Source: Sipunculus nudus (lineage: Eukaryota > Annelida > Sipuncula > Golfingiida > Sipunculidae). From it: DNA of 64,000 bases. This document shows, piece by piece, positions 20,780 to 33,794 of the stretch. The position numbers and the translations under genes are program-made. Position 1 is the stretch's first letter. The number at the start of each line of letters is the position of its first letter. Where the stretch lies: NCBI GenBank assembly GCA_026874595.1, contig CM049315.1, positions 72,213,416 through 72,277,415 on the forward strand. Direction: 5' to 3'. The notes beneath the pieces are model-generated. The model made no database searches. It had not been told where the DNA came from and was given only the letters and a program-made list of their open reading frames with translations.

Positions 20780-22526
20780 TCTGTTTGTTTGTTTGTCTGT
20801 CTGTCTGTCTGTGTACTCTCTACAGGCCACAATTTTGCAGCAATTGCTTTTAAACTTACACAGCTGATAGACAAGCAAAAGTCCTCGAGGCCTATTGTTA
20901 TTGGGCGACATAGGTCCAAGGTCAAGGTCAAGGTCATCAAAACTTCTCAAAACGGTTTTTTCTTCATATCTTTGTAACTGTTAGTGGTATCTTCTTCAAA
21001 CATAGCTCATTTTAAACGCCATTCCCAGGCCTTTCTTCTGGTGTGTAGCTCTTTCAAATTTGCCGTAACCATGGTTACGCATTTTGGGGAAAAGTCATGA
21101 TATTCTGAAATAAGGGGTCTTATTTTTCTAACTTTGTCAGTTTTAAAGCTAGAGAGGTCTAGTTTTTTGCATCAGGTAGCATTTAACAAGTACTGCAAGA
21201 TTTTATTAAAAGTCTCGCGATATCTCGTACAATATCTCGTCAAACGAGATATTTCGAGATTTCAGTAATCTTGCCCTGGAGGCCACAGTTTTGCAGGAAT
21301 CTTTTTGAAACTGGCATATCTTAAGTCCTACACTATTATCTCGAAATTAATTTTTCATTTTTTTAATTCGGCCGCTAGGGGGCGCTGGGTGCAAACCTCT
21401 CCAACATATCATGTTTTGGCAATATCTCCAAAATTATAAGCCTCAATTACAAAAACTATATTGTATTTTTTTCCTCTAAGTCTTCTTCATGAACTCGTTT
21501 AGTCATCTGGTCTCAATCTTGTGTCACTTTGTCTGTGTGTCCGTCTGTTTCTCAGTTGTCCTCAAATCCGCTTGCTTGCCGATTCTTGCGTCTCACATAT
21601 AGCATTCTACAGGACACAGTTTTGAAAGAATCTTTTTAAAACTATTATTATGTCTTACACTAATATCTCGAAACCAATTTTTCATTTTCCAGAATTGGCC
21701 GCTAGGGGGCGGTGCACTCAAACTTGCACAACATATCATTTTTTGGCCATATCTCCAAAACTATAAACATCATTTACATAAACTATAGCTTATTTTCTTC
21801 CTCTGGGTCTTTCAAAAACCTGGTGTTTTCATTTGGTTTCAATCTTGAGTCACTTTGTCTGTGTGTCCGTCTGTTTCTCAGTTGTCCTCAAATTCGCTTG
21901 CTTGCCGGTTCTTGCGTCTCACATATAGCATTCTACAGGCCACAGTTTTGAAAGAATCCTTTTAAAACTATTACATCTTATGTCTTACACTAACATCTCG
22001 AAACCAATTTTTCATTTTCCAGAATTGGCCGCTAGGGGGCGGTGCACTCAAACTTGCACAACATGTCATTTTTTGGCCATATCTCCAAAACTATTAACCT
22101 CATTTACATAAATTATAGCTTATTATCTTCCTCTTAGGTTTCTTCATAACATGATTAAGTCATCTGTTCTCAATCTTGGGTCAGTATGTTTGCCTGTTTG
22201 TCAGTTGTCCTCAATTTCGCCTGCTTCCTGGTTCTTGCGTCTCACATGTAGCATTCTACTGGCCACAGTTTTGAAGGAATCGTTTTGTAAATTACACTTG
22301 TCATATATCGTGATGATATCTGGAAGTCCTATGTTTATTATTCAAATAAGTCGAAGGTCAAGGTCAAGGTGATCAAAATATATCAAAATCTTATTTTCTT
22401 TAGAACTTTGTTAATATTGGTTCTTTCTTCACAAACTATGGATTATTTTCTTTCACTTTGACACTGCTCGTTCATCTGTCTAACTTAGTGTCATTTCCGG
22501 CAAGCGCGTGACCTCTGGTCATCTAG
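20780..22526 (+). mobile_element. Short module lacking a 5' hairpin, with 3' terminus
   Basis: It starts at microsatellite after CTAG and ends at 22494-22526 (TGACC-TCT-GGTCA, CTAG). It has half-sites (about 20920), the GTAACCATGGTTAC palindrome (about 21067), an ATCTCG hairpin (about 21240), CTCF-like cores near 21371, 21697 and 22027, and a second half-site cluster (about 22355). It matches the start of repeat B and is then joined directly to the (TCTG)n module at 22527. Confidence 0.6.
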
Positions 22527-23586
22527 TTTGTCTGTCTGTCTGTCTGTCTGTGTACTCTCTACAGGCCACAATTTTCCAGCAATTGCTTTCAAACTTATAC
22601 AGCTGGTAGACAAGCAAAAGTCCTGGAGGCCTATTTTTTTGGGCATTATAGGTCAAATGTCAAGGTCAAGGTCATCAAAAGTATACAAAACGGTTTTTTG
22701 TTCATATCTGTGTTAATATTGGTCGTATCTACTTCAACAGTAGCTCATTTTAATCGTCATTCCAAGGCCTGTTTTCTGGTATGTAGCTGACTCAATTTGC
22801 GGTAACCATGGTAACGCATTTTTGGGGAAAAGTGCTGATATTTTTCTAAATTTGTCAGTTTTAAAGCTACAGAGGTCTAGTTTTTTGCTTCAGGTAGCAT
22901 TCACCTAGTACTACAAGATTCTATTAAGAGTCTCGCAATATCTCGTATAATATCTCGTCAAACGAGATATTTCGAGATTTCAGTAATCTTGCCCTGGAGG
23001 CCACAGTTTTGCAGGAATCTTTTTGAAACTGACATATTGAAAGTCCTACACTATTATCTCGAAATCAATTTTTCATTTTTTTAATTCGGCCGCTAGGGGG
23101 CGCTGGGTGCAAACCTCTCCAACATATTATGCTTTGGCAATATCTCCAAAATTATAAGCCTCAATTACAAAAACTATAGTGTTTTTTTTTCCTCTATGTC
23201 TTCTTCATGAACTCGTTTAGTCATCTGGTCTCAATCTTGTGTCACTTTGTCTGTGTGTCCGTCTGTTTCTCAGTTGTCCTCAAATCCGCTTGCTTGCCGG
23301 TTCTTTGCTTCTCACATATACCATTCTACAGGGGACAGTTTTGAAAGAATCCTTTTAAAACTATTACATCTTATGTCTTACACTAATATCTCGAAACCCA
23401 TTTTTTCATTTTCCAGAATTGGCCGCTAGGGGGCGTTGCACATGACCCTTACTCACATATCATTATATTGGCCATATCTCTAAAACCCAAAGACTCAATT
23501 ACATAAACTATAGCTTATGTTCTTCCTTTGAGTCTTCCCCATAACCTGGTTAAGTCATCTGGTTTCGGTCTTGTGTCACTTTGTCA
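22527..23586 (+). mobile_element. 5'-truncated module body
   Basis: It starts with TTTG(TCTG)n after CTAG. It carries half-sites (about 22655), an X-box-like GTAACCATGGTAAC (about 22802), an ATCTCG hairpin (about 22955) and CTCF-like cores near 23089 and 23433, and leads into S421 copy 6. Confidence 0.75.
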
Positions 23587-24007
23587 GTATGTCCATATAA
23601 ACTTTATAAACGGAGGGAAACATGAATGCACAGAGTCATGCAGGAATGCACGATGACACGCGTTTTAGTAAGACAAAGACACGTGTAGGTATGAGCGACA
23701 ATCAGCGCAGTTTGCTCGTTTTGTGTAGGGTCCATCGGGCCAAATGCCAATTCAGGCCCGCAGCCTACGGGAGGAATTAATTGGCGTAGCGGGGACCACG
23801 GCCACTTCCTGGTAAAAACTTGTGAATAAATATACCGGACGGGCTGACCATTTTCTCAGGGCCATAGGAATGTCACCATTCCAGCGTGCCCTCAGACCTG
23901 GTCAGACCTGGTCAGACCTAAAACGCGTGCCTGCACATCTGTGCGCATGCAGGTGATTGCTGTCCAAAGTTTCAGTCGCTGTGTCCTTCAGGAAAGGACC
24001 CGAACCG
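23587..24007 (+). repeat. S421 module-end segment, copy 6
   Basis: Long-poly-T subfamily, followed by 17 T (24008-24024). Confidence 0.9.
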
Positions 24008-24028
24008 TTTTTTTTTTTTTTTTTAATT

Positions 24029-26022
24029 GCTCGCCGGAAATCTTCGATTTCTGCAGGCAGGTTGGCCAGTCGCAAATGTCTGTTTGTTGCTTGCCGGAAA
24101 TCTTCGATTTCTGCAAGCAGGTTGGTCAGTCGCGGATGTCTGTTTGTTGCTTGCCGGAAATCTTCGATTTCTGCAAGCAGGTTGGTCAGTCGCGGATGTC
24201 TGTTTGTCTGTTTTTTGCTTGCCGGAAATCTTCGATTTCTGCAAGCAGGTTGGTCAGTCGCGGATGTCTGTTTGTCTGTTTGTTTGTTTGTCTGTCTGTC
24301 TGTCTGTGTACTCTCTACAGGCCACAATTTTGCAGCAATTGCTTTTAAACTTACACAGCTGATAGACAAGCAAAAGTCCTCGAGGCCTCTTGTTATTGGG
24401 CGACATAGGTCCAAGGTCAAGGTCAAGGTCATCAAAACTTCTCAAAACGGTTTTTTCTTCATATCTTTGTAACTGTTAGTGGTATCTTCTTCAAACATAG
24501 CTCATTTTAAACGCCATTCCCAGGCCTTTCTTCTGGTGTGTAGCTCTTTCAAATTTGCCGTAACCATGGTTACGCATTTTGGGGAAAAGTCATGATATTC
24601 TGAAATAAGGGGTCTTATTTTTCTAACTTTGTCAGTTTTAAAGCTAGAGAGGTCTAGTTTTTTGCATCAGGTAGCATTTAACAAGTACTGCAAGATTTTA
24701 TTAAAATTCTCGCGATATCTCGTACAATATCTCGTCAAACGAGATATTTCGAGATTTCAGTAATCTTGCCCTGGAGGCCACAGTTTTGCAGGAATCTTTT
24801 TGAAACTGGCATATCTTAAGTCCTACACTATTATCTCGAAATCAATTTTTCATTTTTTTAATTCGGCCGCTAGGGGGCGCTGGGTGCAAACCTCTCCAAC
24901 ATATCATGTTTTGGCAATATCTCCAAAATTATAAGCCTCAATTACAAAAACTATATTGTATTTTTTTCCTCTAAGTCTTCTTCATGAACTCGTTTAGTCA
25001 TCTGGTCTCAATCTTGTGTCACTTTGTCTGTGTGTCCGTCTGTTTCTCAGTTGTCCTCAAATCCGCTTGCTTGCCGATTCTTGCGTCTCACATATAGCAT
25101 TCTACAGGACACAGTTTTGAAAGAATCTTTTTAAAACTATTATTATGTCTTACACTAATATCTCGAAACCAATTTTTCATTTTCCAGAATTGGCCGCTAG
25201 GGGGCGGTGCACTCAAACTTGCACAACATATCATTTTTTGGCCATATCTCCAAAACTATAAACATCTTTCACATAAACTATAGCTTATTTTCTTCCTCTG
25301 GGTCTTTCCAAAAACCTGGTGTTTTCATTTGGTTTCAATCTTGAGTCACTTTGTCTGTGTGTCCGTCTGTTTCTCAGTTGTCCTCAAATTCGCTTGCTTG
25401 CCGGTTCTTGCGTCTCACATATAGCATTCTACAGGCCACAGTTTTGAAAGAATCCTTTTAAAACTATTACATCTTATGTCTTACACTAACATCTCGAAAC
25501 CAATTTTTCATTTTCCAGAATTGGCCGCTAGGGGGCGGTGCACTCAAACTTGCACAACATGTCATTTTTTGGCCATATCTCCAAAACTATTAACCTCATT
25601 TACATAAATTATAGCTTATTATCTTCCTCTTAGGTTTCTTCATAACATGATTAAGTCATCTGTTCTCAATCTTGGGTCAGTATGTTTGCCTGTTTGTCAG
25701 TTGTCCTCAATTTCGCCTGCTTCCTGGTTCTTGCGTCTCACATGTAGCATTCTACTGGCCACTGTTTTGAAGGAATCGTTTTGTAAATTACACTTGTCAT
25801 ATATCGTGATGATATCTGGAAGTCCTATGTTTATTATTCAAATAAGTCAAAGGTCAAGGTCAAGGTGATCAAAATATATCAAAATCTTATTTTCTTTAGA
25901 ACTTTGTTAATATTGGTTCTTTCTTCACAAACTATGGATTATTTTCTTTCACTTTGACACTGCTCGTTCATCTGTCTAACTTAGTGTCATTTCCGGCAAG
26001 CGCGTGACCTCTGGTCATCTAG
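24029..26022 (+). mobile_element. Rolling-circle-like module bounded at both ends (1,994 bp)
   Basis: The left end is the minisatellite whose first unit reads GCTCGCCGG (24029); further units open with GCTTGCCGG, and (GTTT/GTCT)n reaches about 24306. The right end is TTTCCGGCAAGC, TGACC-TCT-GGTCA and CTAG (25990-26022). The next module's hairpin starts only 7 bp later, a clean tail-to-head junction. CTCF-like cores lie near 24868, 25193 and 25524, and an X-box near 24559. Confidence 0.55.
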
Positions 26023-26028
26023 TTTGTT

Positions 26029-28081
26029 GCTTGCCGGAATCAAAGATTTCGGCAAGCATATTGCTCAGTTGCGTATGTCTGTTTGTCTGTTTGTCTGTTT
26101 ATTTGTCTGCACTCTCCTGGCCACAATTTTGCCACAATCACCTTGAAACTTACAGCGATGATGAAAAACATAATTTCTAGGTGCCCTATTGTTTTTGGTT
26201 AAAATAGGTCAAAGGTCAAGGTCAAGGTCACGACAGGTATGGTTAACGGTTTTTGCACTATAACTTCGCCATAAATAGTTTTATCCACTTCTGCAATAGC
26301 TCATTTTTTTCGTCATCACCTGGCCTTTCTTTTGACATGTAGCTTACTTAAATTTGCTGTTACCATGGTTACGCAATTTTGGGGAGAAATCATGGAATTT
26401 CCTGATATTTTTCAAATTTGCAGCAATCGTACTGATTCTGAGATATTTTATGTAACACAAGAATATCTCGAAATTGTTTTTTCAGATTTTGGAAATGGCC
26501 GCCAGGGGGCGTTGCAGATGAAAAAACATGAAAATTTGTTTTGGTGCTATACCTCCAGAACTATTAAACATTGGGCCATTTCCATCACAGCACCTTCAAC
26601 TGGGGTCCATGAGCTTATTTTTGCGCATAGGTGCCAAAGTGCGCTATTGCCAGATTTCTCTATTTTTGGGGTAAAACTTTTGAATTTTGAAAATATGCAG
26701 TTTTCAGCTTCTAACTCTGTCAGTTTTTATGCTGGAGAGTTCAATTTTTTTGCATCTTGTAGCCCTTGGTGAGCTCTCGGTGATCCAATCAAAAATCTTG
26801 CAAAATCTCGCACCGTTTCTCGTCAAACGAGAGTCTTCGAAATTTCATTAAATATGACCTACAGGTTGCATTTTTTTAACAATGGCTTTGAAATTGATAT
26901 ATTTTGTGTTATTTATAAATATCTCGAAATCAGATTTTCATTTTTTGGAAATAGCCACCAGGGGGCGTGGTACCTGAAACACTGTAACATATCATTTTTC
27001 TGCAATATCTAAAATAATTTTAAACATGGCACAATTTTTATCGTTGTATCTTAAACTAGGAACATTGGCTTATTCCTCCGCACATGTAGCTTTGTGCTGC
27101 CAATACCATGGTTACCAAATTTGTGGGTTAAACTTGACGATCTGAAAATATGCAGTTTTTGGTTTCTATCTCGGTTAATATTTATGTTTCAAGGGTCTAG
27201 TTTTTTGCATAAGGCTGCTTCCCCTTGGTCTTTAGTCATTCAATTGCAAGTCTCGTCAAATTTCGCTCGGTTTATCGTCAAACGAGAAAAAACGAGATTT
27301 CACGGAAATGCTTATAACTCGGCGACTTTTACAGCTACACAGGTCTAGTTTTCGGCATTTCATAACATATGACCAGCTTGACACGCCAGTAAAGAAATCA
27401 GGCCAAACCTCGCACCATATCTCGTCAAGCGAGAAAAAAACGAGATATCATTGAAATGTTTATAACTAGGCCGACTTTTACAGCTACTCAGGTCTAGTTT
27501 TTGGCATTTGGTAACATTTGGCCAACTTGACATAGTAAAACTGCGATACTTGGCGAAATCTCGCACTACATCTGGTCAAATGTGGAAAAACGAGATTTCA
27601 CAGAAATGCATATAAGTCGGCGACTTTCACGGCTAGACAGGTCTAGTTTTTGGCATTCATTAACATTTGGACGGCTTGACATGACAAACCTGCAAGACTG
27701 GCCAAATCTCGCACCATATCTCGTCAAACGATAAAAAAGGAGATTTCACAGAAATGCTAATAACTCGGCAACTTTTACAGCTAGACAAATGTAGTTTTCG
27801 CCATTTCATAACATTTAGAGAGTTTGATATGACAAATCTACAAGACTGGCCAAATCCTGCACCATATCTCGTCAAACGAGAAAACACGAGAGTACACGGA
27901 AATGCTTATAACTCGGCGACTTTTACAGCTAGACGGATCTAGTTTTCGCCATTTCGTAACGTTTGGCCGTCTTGACATAATAAAACTGCTCGTCTTGCCA
28001 AATCTCGTACTATATCTCGTCAAGCGAGAAAAAAACATGATTTCACGTAAATGCTGATAACACGGTGACTTTTGCAGCTAG
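26029..28081 (+). mobile_element. Module with 5' hairpin and internal 148-bp array
   Basis: Hairpin at 26029-26057. The body has an AGGTCA cluster (about 26206), X-box (about 26361), CTCF-like cores (about 26499 and 26957), a degraded X-box (about 27104) and the 148-bp array. It ends GCAGCTAG before the next hairpin. It is diverged by scattered substitutions from the repeat-A version at 8195. Confidence 0.6.
27251..28079 (+). repeat. 148-bp tandem array, copy 3
   Basis: Six units with the same unit order as at 9410. Small differences include an extra A in CGAGAAAAAAACGAG and AGGCCGAC in unit 2. Confidence 0.9.
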
Positions 28082-28087
28082 TTTGTT

Positions 28088-28134
28088 GCTTGCCGAATTC
28101 AAAGATTTCGGCAAGCATGTTGGTCAGTTGCGTA

Positions 28135-28165
<31 letters not shown>

Positions 28166-30086
28166 TTGTTGGTTTGTTTGTCTGCACTGTCCTGGCCACA
28201 ATTTTGCCACAATCACCTTGAAACTTTCAGAGATGATGGAGAATTTCTAGGTGCCCTATTGTTTTTGGTTAAAATAGGTTAAAGGTCAAGGTCAAGGCCA
28301 TCGAAAATCCTCGAAACCTTATTTTCCTCATAACTTGGTCAAAAATTGTCGTATCAACCTCATTCTTACCCCATTTTGTTCGTCTTTCCATTGCCCATAT
28401 CCTGGTATGATCAACCTTTGTTGGCCTTGTGTCACCTTGTCAGTATGTCTGTCTGTTTCAGGGTTGTTGTCAATTTTGTCAACGGCCTTGTTGTTCTTTC
28501 TGACATTTAGCACTCTCCTGCCCACAATTTTGCCACAATCACCTTGAAACTTTCAGATATGATGGGCAACCAAAATTCTAGGTGCCCTATTGTTTTTGGC
28601 CCAAATAGGTCAAAGGTCAAGGTCGAGGTCATCAAAAGTATACAAAACAGGTTTTTCTTCATATCTTTGTAACTGTTAGTCGTATCTACTTGAACTATAG
28701 CTCATTTTAATCGTCATCCAATGGCCTTTCTTCTGGTGGGTACTTGACTCAAATTTGCCGTTTCCATGGTAACACATTTTCGGGGGAAAATTATCATATT
28801 TGAAAATCAATGGACTAATTTGTCAGTTTTAATGCTAGAGAGGTCTAGTTTTTTCCATTAGGTTGCAGTCGTTTAATACTACATGATTTTATTAAAAGTC
28901 TGGCAATATCTCGTAAGATAGCTCATCAAACGAGATATTTCGAGATTTCATTAATCTTGCCCTGGAGGCCACAGTTTTGCAGGGTTTTTTTTAAAACTGA
29001 TATATTTCAAGTCTTATCCTCGTATTTCAAATTTGTTTTTTTTTCATTTTTTTGGATAGGGCCGCTAGGGGGCGCTGAACTCGAACCTCTCCCAACATAT
29101 CATGCTTTGGCAATATCTCCAAAACTATAAACCTCAGTTATATAAACTGTGGCTTTTTTCTTCCTTTGAGTCTTCTGCATACCTTGGAGTAGCCATCTGG
29201 ACTCAATCTCGAGTCACTTTGTCAGTGTGTCTGTCTGTTTGTCAGTTGTTCTCAAATTCGCCTGCTTGCTGGTTCTTGCGTCTCACATATAGCATTCTAT
29301 AGGCCACAGTTTTGATGATATCCTTTTGAAACTATTACACCTTATGTCTTACACTAATATCTCGAAATAAATTTTTCATTTTCCGGATATGGCCACTAGT
29401 GGGCGCTGCACACAACCCTCACACGCATACCATTGTATTGGCCATATCTCTACACCCAAAGCCTCAGTTACATAAACTATAGCTTATTTTCTTCCTTTGA
29501 GTCTTCTCCATAACCTGATTAAGGCATGTGGTTTCAATCTTCTGTCACTTTCTCAGTGTGTCCATCTGTTTGTCCGTTATCCTCAAAGTCGCCTGCTTGC
29601 TGGTTCTTACGCCTTACATATAGCATTCTACAGGCCACAGCTTTGACGGAATCCTTTTGAAACTGGGACATCTCATGTCATACTCTAATAATACGAAACG
29701 CGTTTGTCGTTTTTGGAATATGTCCGCTAGAGGGCGCTACAGTCGAACCTCCCAAGTATATCATTAATTCGCCATACCTCCAAAACTATTAATCTAAATT
29801 ACATAAATTATAACTCATTTTCTTCCTTTGAATCTTCTCCATAACTAGGTTAAGTCATCTGGTGTCAATCTTGTCTCACAAAGTCAGTATGTCTGTCTGT
29901 TCGTCTTTTGTTGTCGGCTTTGTCTGCTTGCCTGTTCTTTTGTCTCATATGTCATTCTACTGGCCACATATTCTCAGCAATGGCCCTGAGAGTCATTCCA
30001 TTGATAGAAAACCGACAAAATGTTCTGTCTGTCCGTCTGTGTTTCACTTCCGATTTCCGGCAAGCGTTCGACCTATGGTCGTCTAG
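28088..30086 (+). mobile_element. Rolling-circle-like module with both ends intact (1,999 bp)
   Basis: 5' hairpin 28088-28116 (GCTTGCCG...CGGCAAGC); 3' terminus 30054-30086 (CGACC-TAT-GGTCG, CTAG, then T). The interior has two AGGTCA clusters (about 28283 and 28608), an X-box-like GTTTCCATGGTAAC (about 28760), an ATCTCG hairpin (about 28930) and CTCF-like cores (about 29062; weaker at 29393 and 29722). Compared with 10245-12473 it lacks one 330-bp-type unit. It is a good single representative of the family. Confidence 0.57.
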
Positions 30087-31478
30087 TTTGTCTGTCTGTC
30101 TGTCTGTCTGTGTACTCTCTACAGGCCACAATTTTCCAGCAATTGCTTTCAAACTTATACAGCTGGTAGACAAGCAAAAGTCCTGGAGGCCTATTTTTTT
30201 TTTGGCATTATAGGTCAAATGTCAAGGTCAAGGTCATCAAAAGTATACAAAACGGTTTTTTGTTCATATCTGTGTTAATATTGGTCGTATCTACTTCAAC
30301 AGTAGCTCATTTTAATCGTCATTCCAAGGCCTGTTTTCTGGTATGTAGCTGACTCAATTTGCGGTAACCATGGTAACGCATTTTTGGGGAAAAGTGCTGA
30401 TATTTTTCTAAATTTGTCAGTTTTAAAGCTACAGAGGTCTAGTTTTTTGCTTCAGGTAGCATTCACCTAGTACTACAAGATTCTATTAAGAGTCTCGCAA
30501 TATCTCGTATAATATCTCGTCAAACGAGATATTTCGAGATTTCAGTAATCTTGCCCTGGAGGCCACAGTTTTGCAGGAATCTTTTTGAAACTGGCATATC
30601 TTAAGTCCTACACTATTATCTCGAAATCAATTTTTCATTTTTTTAATTCGGCCGCTAGGGGGCGCTGGGTGCAAACCTCTCCAACATATCATGTTTTGGC
30701 AATATCTCCAAAATTATAAGCCTCAATTACAAAAACTATAGTGTTTTTTTTTCCTCTAAGTCTTCTTCATGAACTCGTTTAGTCATCTGGTCTCAATCTT
30801 GTGTCACTTTGTCTGTGTGTCCGTCTGTTTCTCAGTTGTCCTCAAATCCGCTTCCTTGCCGGTTCTTGCGTCTCACATATAGCATTCTACAGGACACAGT
30901 TTTGAAAGAATCTTTTTAAAACTATTACATCTTATGTCTTACACTAATATCTCGAAACCAATTTTTCATTTTCCAGAATTGGCCGCTAGGGGGCGGTGCA
31001 CTCAAACTTGCACAACATATAATTTTTTGGCCATATCTCCAAAACTATAAACCTCATTTACATAAACTATAGCTTATTTTCTTCCTCTGGGTCTTTCAAA
31101 AAACCTGGTGTATTCATTTGGTCTCAATCTTGTCTCACTTTGTCAGTGTGTCCGTCTGTTTCTCAGTTGTCCTCAAATCCGCTTGCTTGCCGGTTCTTGC
31201 GTCTCACATATACCATTCTACAGGGGACAGTTTTGAAAGAATCCTTTTAAAACTATTACATCTTATGTCTTACACTAATATCTCGAAACCCAATTTTTCA
31301 TTTTCCAGAATTGGCCGCTAGGGGGCGTTGCACATGACCCTCACTCACATATCATTATATTGGCCATATCTCTGAAACCCAAAGACTCAATTACATAAAC
31401 TATAGCTTATGTTCTTCCTTTGAGTCTTCTCCATAACCTGGTTAAGTCATCTGGTCTCGGTCTTGTGTCACTTTGTCA
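30087..31478 (+). mobile_element. 5'-truncated module body with three CTCF-like cores
   Basis: It begins with TTTG(TCTG)n. It contains half-sites (about 30212), an X-box GTAACCATGGTAAC (about 30362), an ATCTCG hairpin, and CTCF-like cores near 30652, 30983 and 31315, then S421 copy 7. Confidence 0.75.
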
Positions 31479-31899
31479 GTATGTCCATATAAACTTTATA
31501 AACGGAGGGAAACATGAATGCACAGAGTCATGCAGGAATGCACGATGACACGCGTTTTAGTAAGACAAAGACACGTGTAGGTATGAGCGACAATCAGCGC
31601 AGTTTGCTCGTTTTGTGTAGGGTCCATCGGGCCAAATGCCAATTCAGGCCCGCAGCCTACGGGAGGAATTAATTGGCGTAGCGGGGACCACGGCCACTTC
31701 CTGGTAAAAACTTGTGAATAAATATACCGGACGGGCTGACCATTTTCTCAGGGCCATAGGAATGTCACCATTCCAGCGTGCCCTCAGACCTGGTCAGACC
31801 TGGTCAGACCTAAAACGCGTGCCTGCACATCTGTGCGCATGCAGGTGATTGCTGTCCAAAGTTTCAGTCGCTGTGTCCTTCAGGAAAGGACCCGAACCG
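31479..31899 (+). repeat. S421 module-end segment, copy 7
   Basis: Long-poly-T subfamily, followed by 20 T (31900-31919). Confidence 0.9.
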
Positions 31900-31923
31900 T
31901 TTTTTTTTTTTTTTTTTTTAATT

Positions 31924-33789
31924 GCTCGCCGGAAATCTTCGATTTCTGCAGGCAGGTTGGCCAGTCGCAAATGTCTGTTTGTTGCTTGCCGGAAATCTTC
32001 GATTTCTGCAAGCAGGTTGGTCAGTCGCGGATGTCTGTTTGTCTGTTTGTTTGTTTGTCTGTCTGTCTGTCTGTGTACTCTCTACAGGCCACAATTTTGC
32101 AGCAATTGCTTTTAAACTTACACAGCTGATAGACAAGCAAAAGTCCTCGAGGCCTATTGTTATTGGGCGACATAGGTCCAAGGTCAAGGTCAAGGTCATC
32201 AAAACTTCTCAAAACGGTTTTTTCTTCATATCTTTGTAACTGTTAGTGGTATCTTCTTCAAACATAGCTCATTTTAAACGCCATTCCCAGGCCTTTCTTC
32301 TGGTGTGTAGCTCTTTCAAATTTGCCGTAACCATGGTTACGCATTTTGGGGAAAAGTCATGATATTCTGAAATAAGGGGTCTTATTTTTCTAACTTTGTC
32401 AGTTTTAAAGCTAGAGAGGTCTAGTTTTTTGCATCAGGTAGCATTTAACAAGTACTGCAAGATTTTATTAAAATTCTCGCGATATCTCGTACAATATCTC
32501 GTCAAACGAGATATTTCGAGATTTCAGTAATCTTGCCCTGGAGGCCACAGTTTTGCAGGAATCTTTTTGAAACTGGCATATCTTAAGTCCTACACTATTA
32601 TCTCGAAATCAATTTTTCATTTTTTTAATTCGGCCGCTAGGGGGCGCTGGGTGCAAACCTCTCCAACATATCATGTTTTGGCAATATCTCCAAAATTATA
32701 AGCCTCAATTACAAAAACTATATTGTATTTTTTTCCTCTAAGTCTTCTTCATGAACTCGTTTAGTCATCTGGTCTCAATCTTGTGTCACTTTGTCTGTGT
32801 GTCCGTCTGTTTCTCAGTTGTCCTCAAATCCGCTTGCTTGCCGATTCTTGCGTCTCACATATAGCATTCTACAGGACACAGTTTTGAAAGAATCTTTTTA
32901 AAACTATTATTATGTCTTACACTAATATCTCGAAACCAATTTTTCATTTTCCAGAATTGGCCGCTAGGGGGCGGTGCACTCAAACTTGCACAACATATCA
33001 TTTTTTGGCCATATCTCCAAAACTATAAACATCATTTACATAAACTATAGCTTATTTTCTTCCTCTGGGTCTTTCCAAAAACCTGGTGTTTTCATTTGGT
33101 TTCAATCTTGAGTCACTTTGTCTGTGTGTCCGTCTGTTTCTCAGTTGTCCTCAAATTCGCTTGCTTGCCGGTTCTTGCGTCTCACATATAGCATTCTACA
33201 GGCCACAGTTTTGAAAGAATCCTTTTAAAACTATTACATCTTATGTCTTACACTAACATCTCGAAACCAATTTTTCATTTTCCAGAATTGGCCGCTAGGG
33301 GGCGGTGCACTCAAACTTGCACAACATGTCATTTTTTGGCCATATCTCCAAAACTATTAACCTCATTTACATAAATTATAGCTTATTATCTTCCTCTTAG
33401 GTTTCTTCATAACATGATTAAGTCATCTGTTCTCAATCTTGGGTCAGTATGTTTGCCTGTTTGTCAGTTGTCCTCAATTTCGCCTGCTTCCTGGTTCTTG
33501 CGTCTCACATGTAGCATTCTACTGGCCACAGTTTTGAAGGAATCGTTTTGTAAATTACACTTGTCATATATCGTGATGATATCTGGAAGTCCTATGTTTA
33601 TTATTCAAATAAGTCAAAGGTCAAGGTCAAGGTGATCAAAATATATCAAAATCTTATTTTCTTTAGAACTTTGTTAATATTGGTTCTTTCTTCACAAACT
33701 ATGGATTATTTTCTTTCACTTTGACACTGCTCGTTCATCTGTCTAACTTAGTGTCATTTCCGGCAAGCGCGTGACCTCTGGTCATCTAG
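31924..33789 (+). mobile_element. Rolling-circle-like module bounded at both ends (1,866 bp)
   Basis: Counterpart of 24029-26022 with only two minisatellite units. It begins GCTCGCCGG and ends TTTCCGGCAAGC, TGACC-TCT-GGTCA, CTAG (33757-33789). The next 5' hairpin starts at 33795. Confidence 0.55.
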
Positions 33790-33794
33790 TTTGT

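Larger units (their letters stand above)
13014..21319 (+). repeat. Higher-order repeat A, copy 2 (8,306 bp)
   Basis: Tandem partner of 4681-13013. Differences I can see include loss of one 10-mer in S421 (about 16270), an extra TCTGTTTG in the microsatellite (about 16580) and a 25-bp deletion near 20010. After 21319 the sequence changes to the repeat-B form (TATATTGTATTTTTTT). Confidence 0.93.
20811..24304 (+). repeat. Higher-order repeat B, short form
   Basis: The 5' part (to 22526) matches 24305-26022 and the 3' part (from 22527) matches the unit from 30087 on. The two modules found between those points in the long forms (26029-30086 and 33795-37863) are absent. The join falls exactly at a CTAG/microsatellite boundary. 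Confidence 0.88.
24305..32072 (+). repeat. Higher-order repeat B, copy 1 (about 7.77 kb)
   Basis: It recurs from 32073 at an offset of 7,767-7,777 bp, with a 6-bp AGCTCA insertion (about 34077) as one visible difference. Sampled stretches look about 99% identical or better. Confidence 0.93.
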
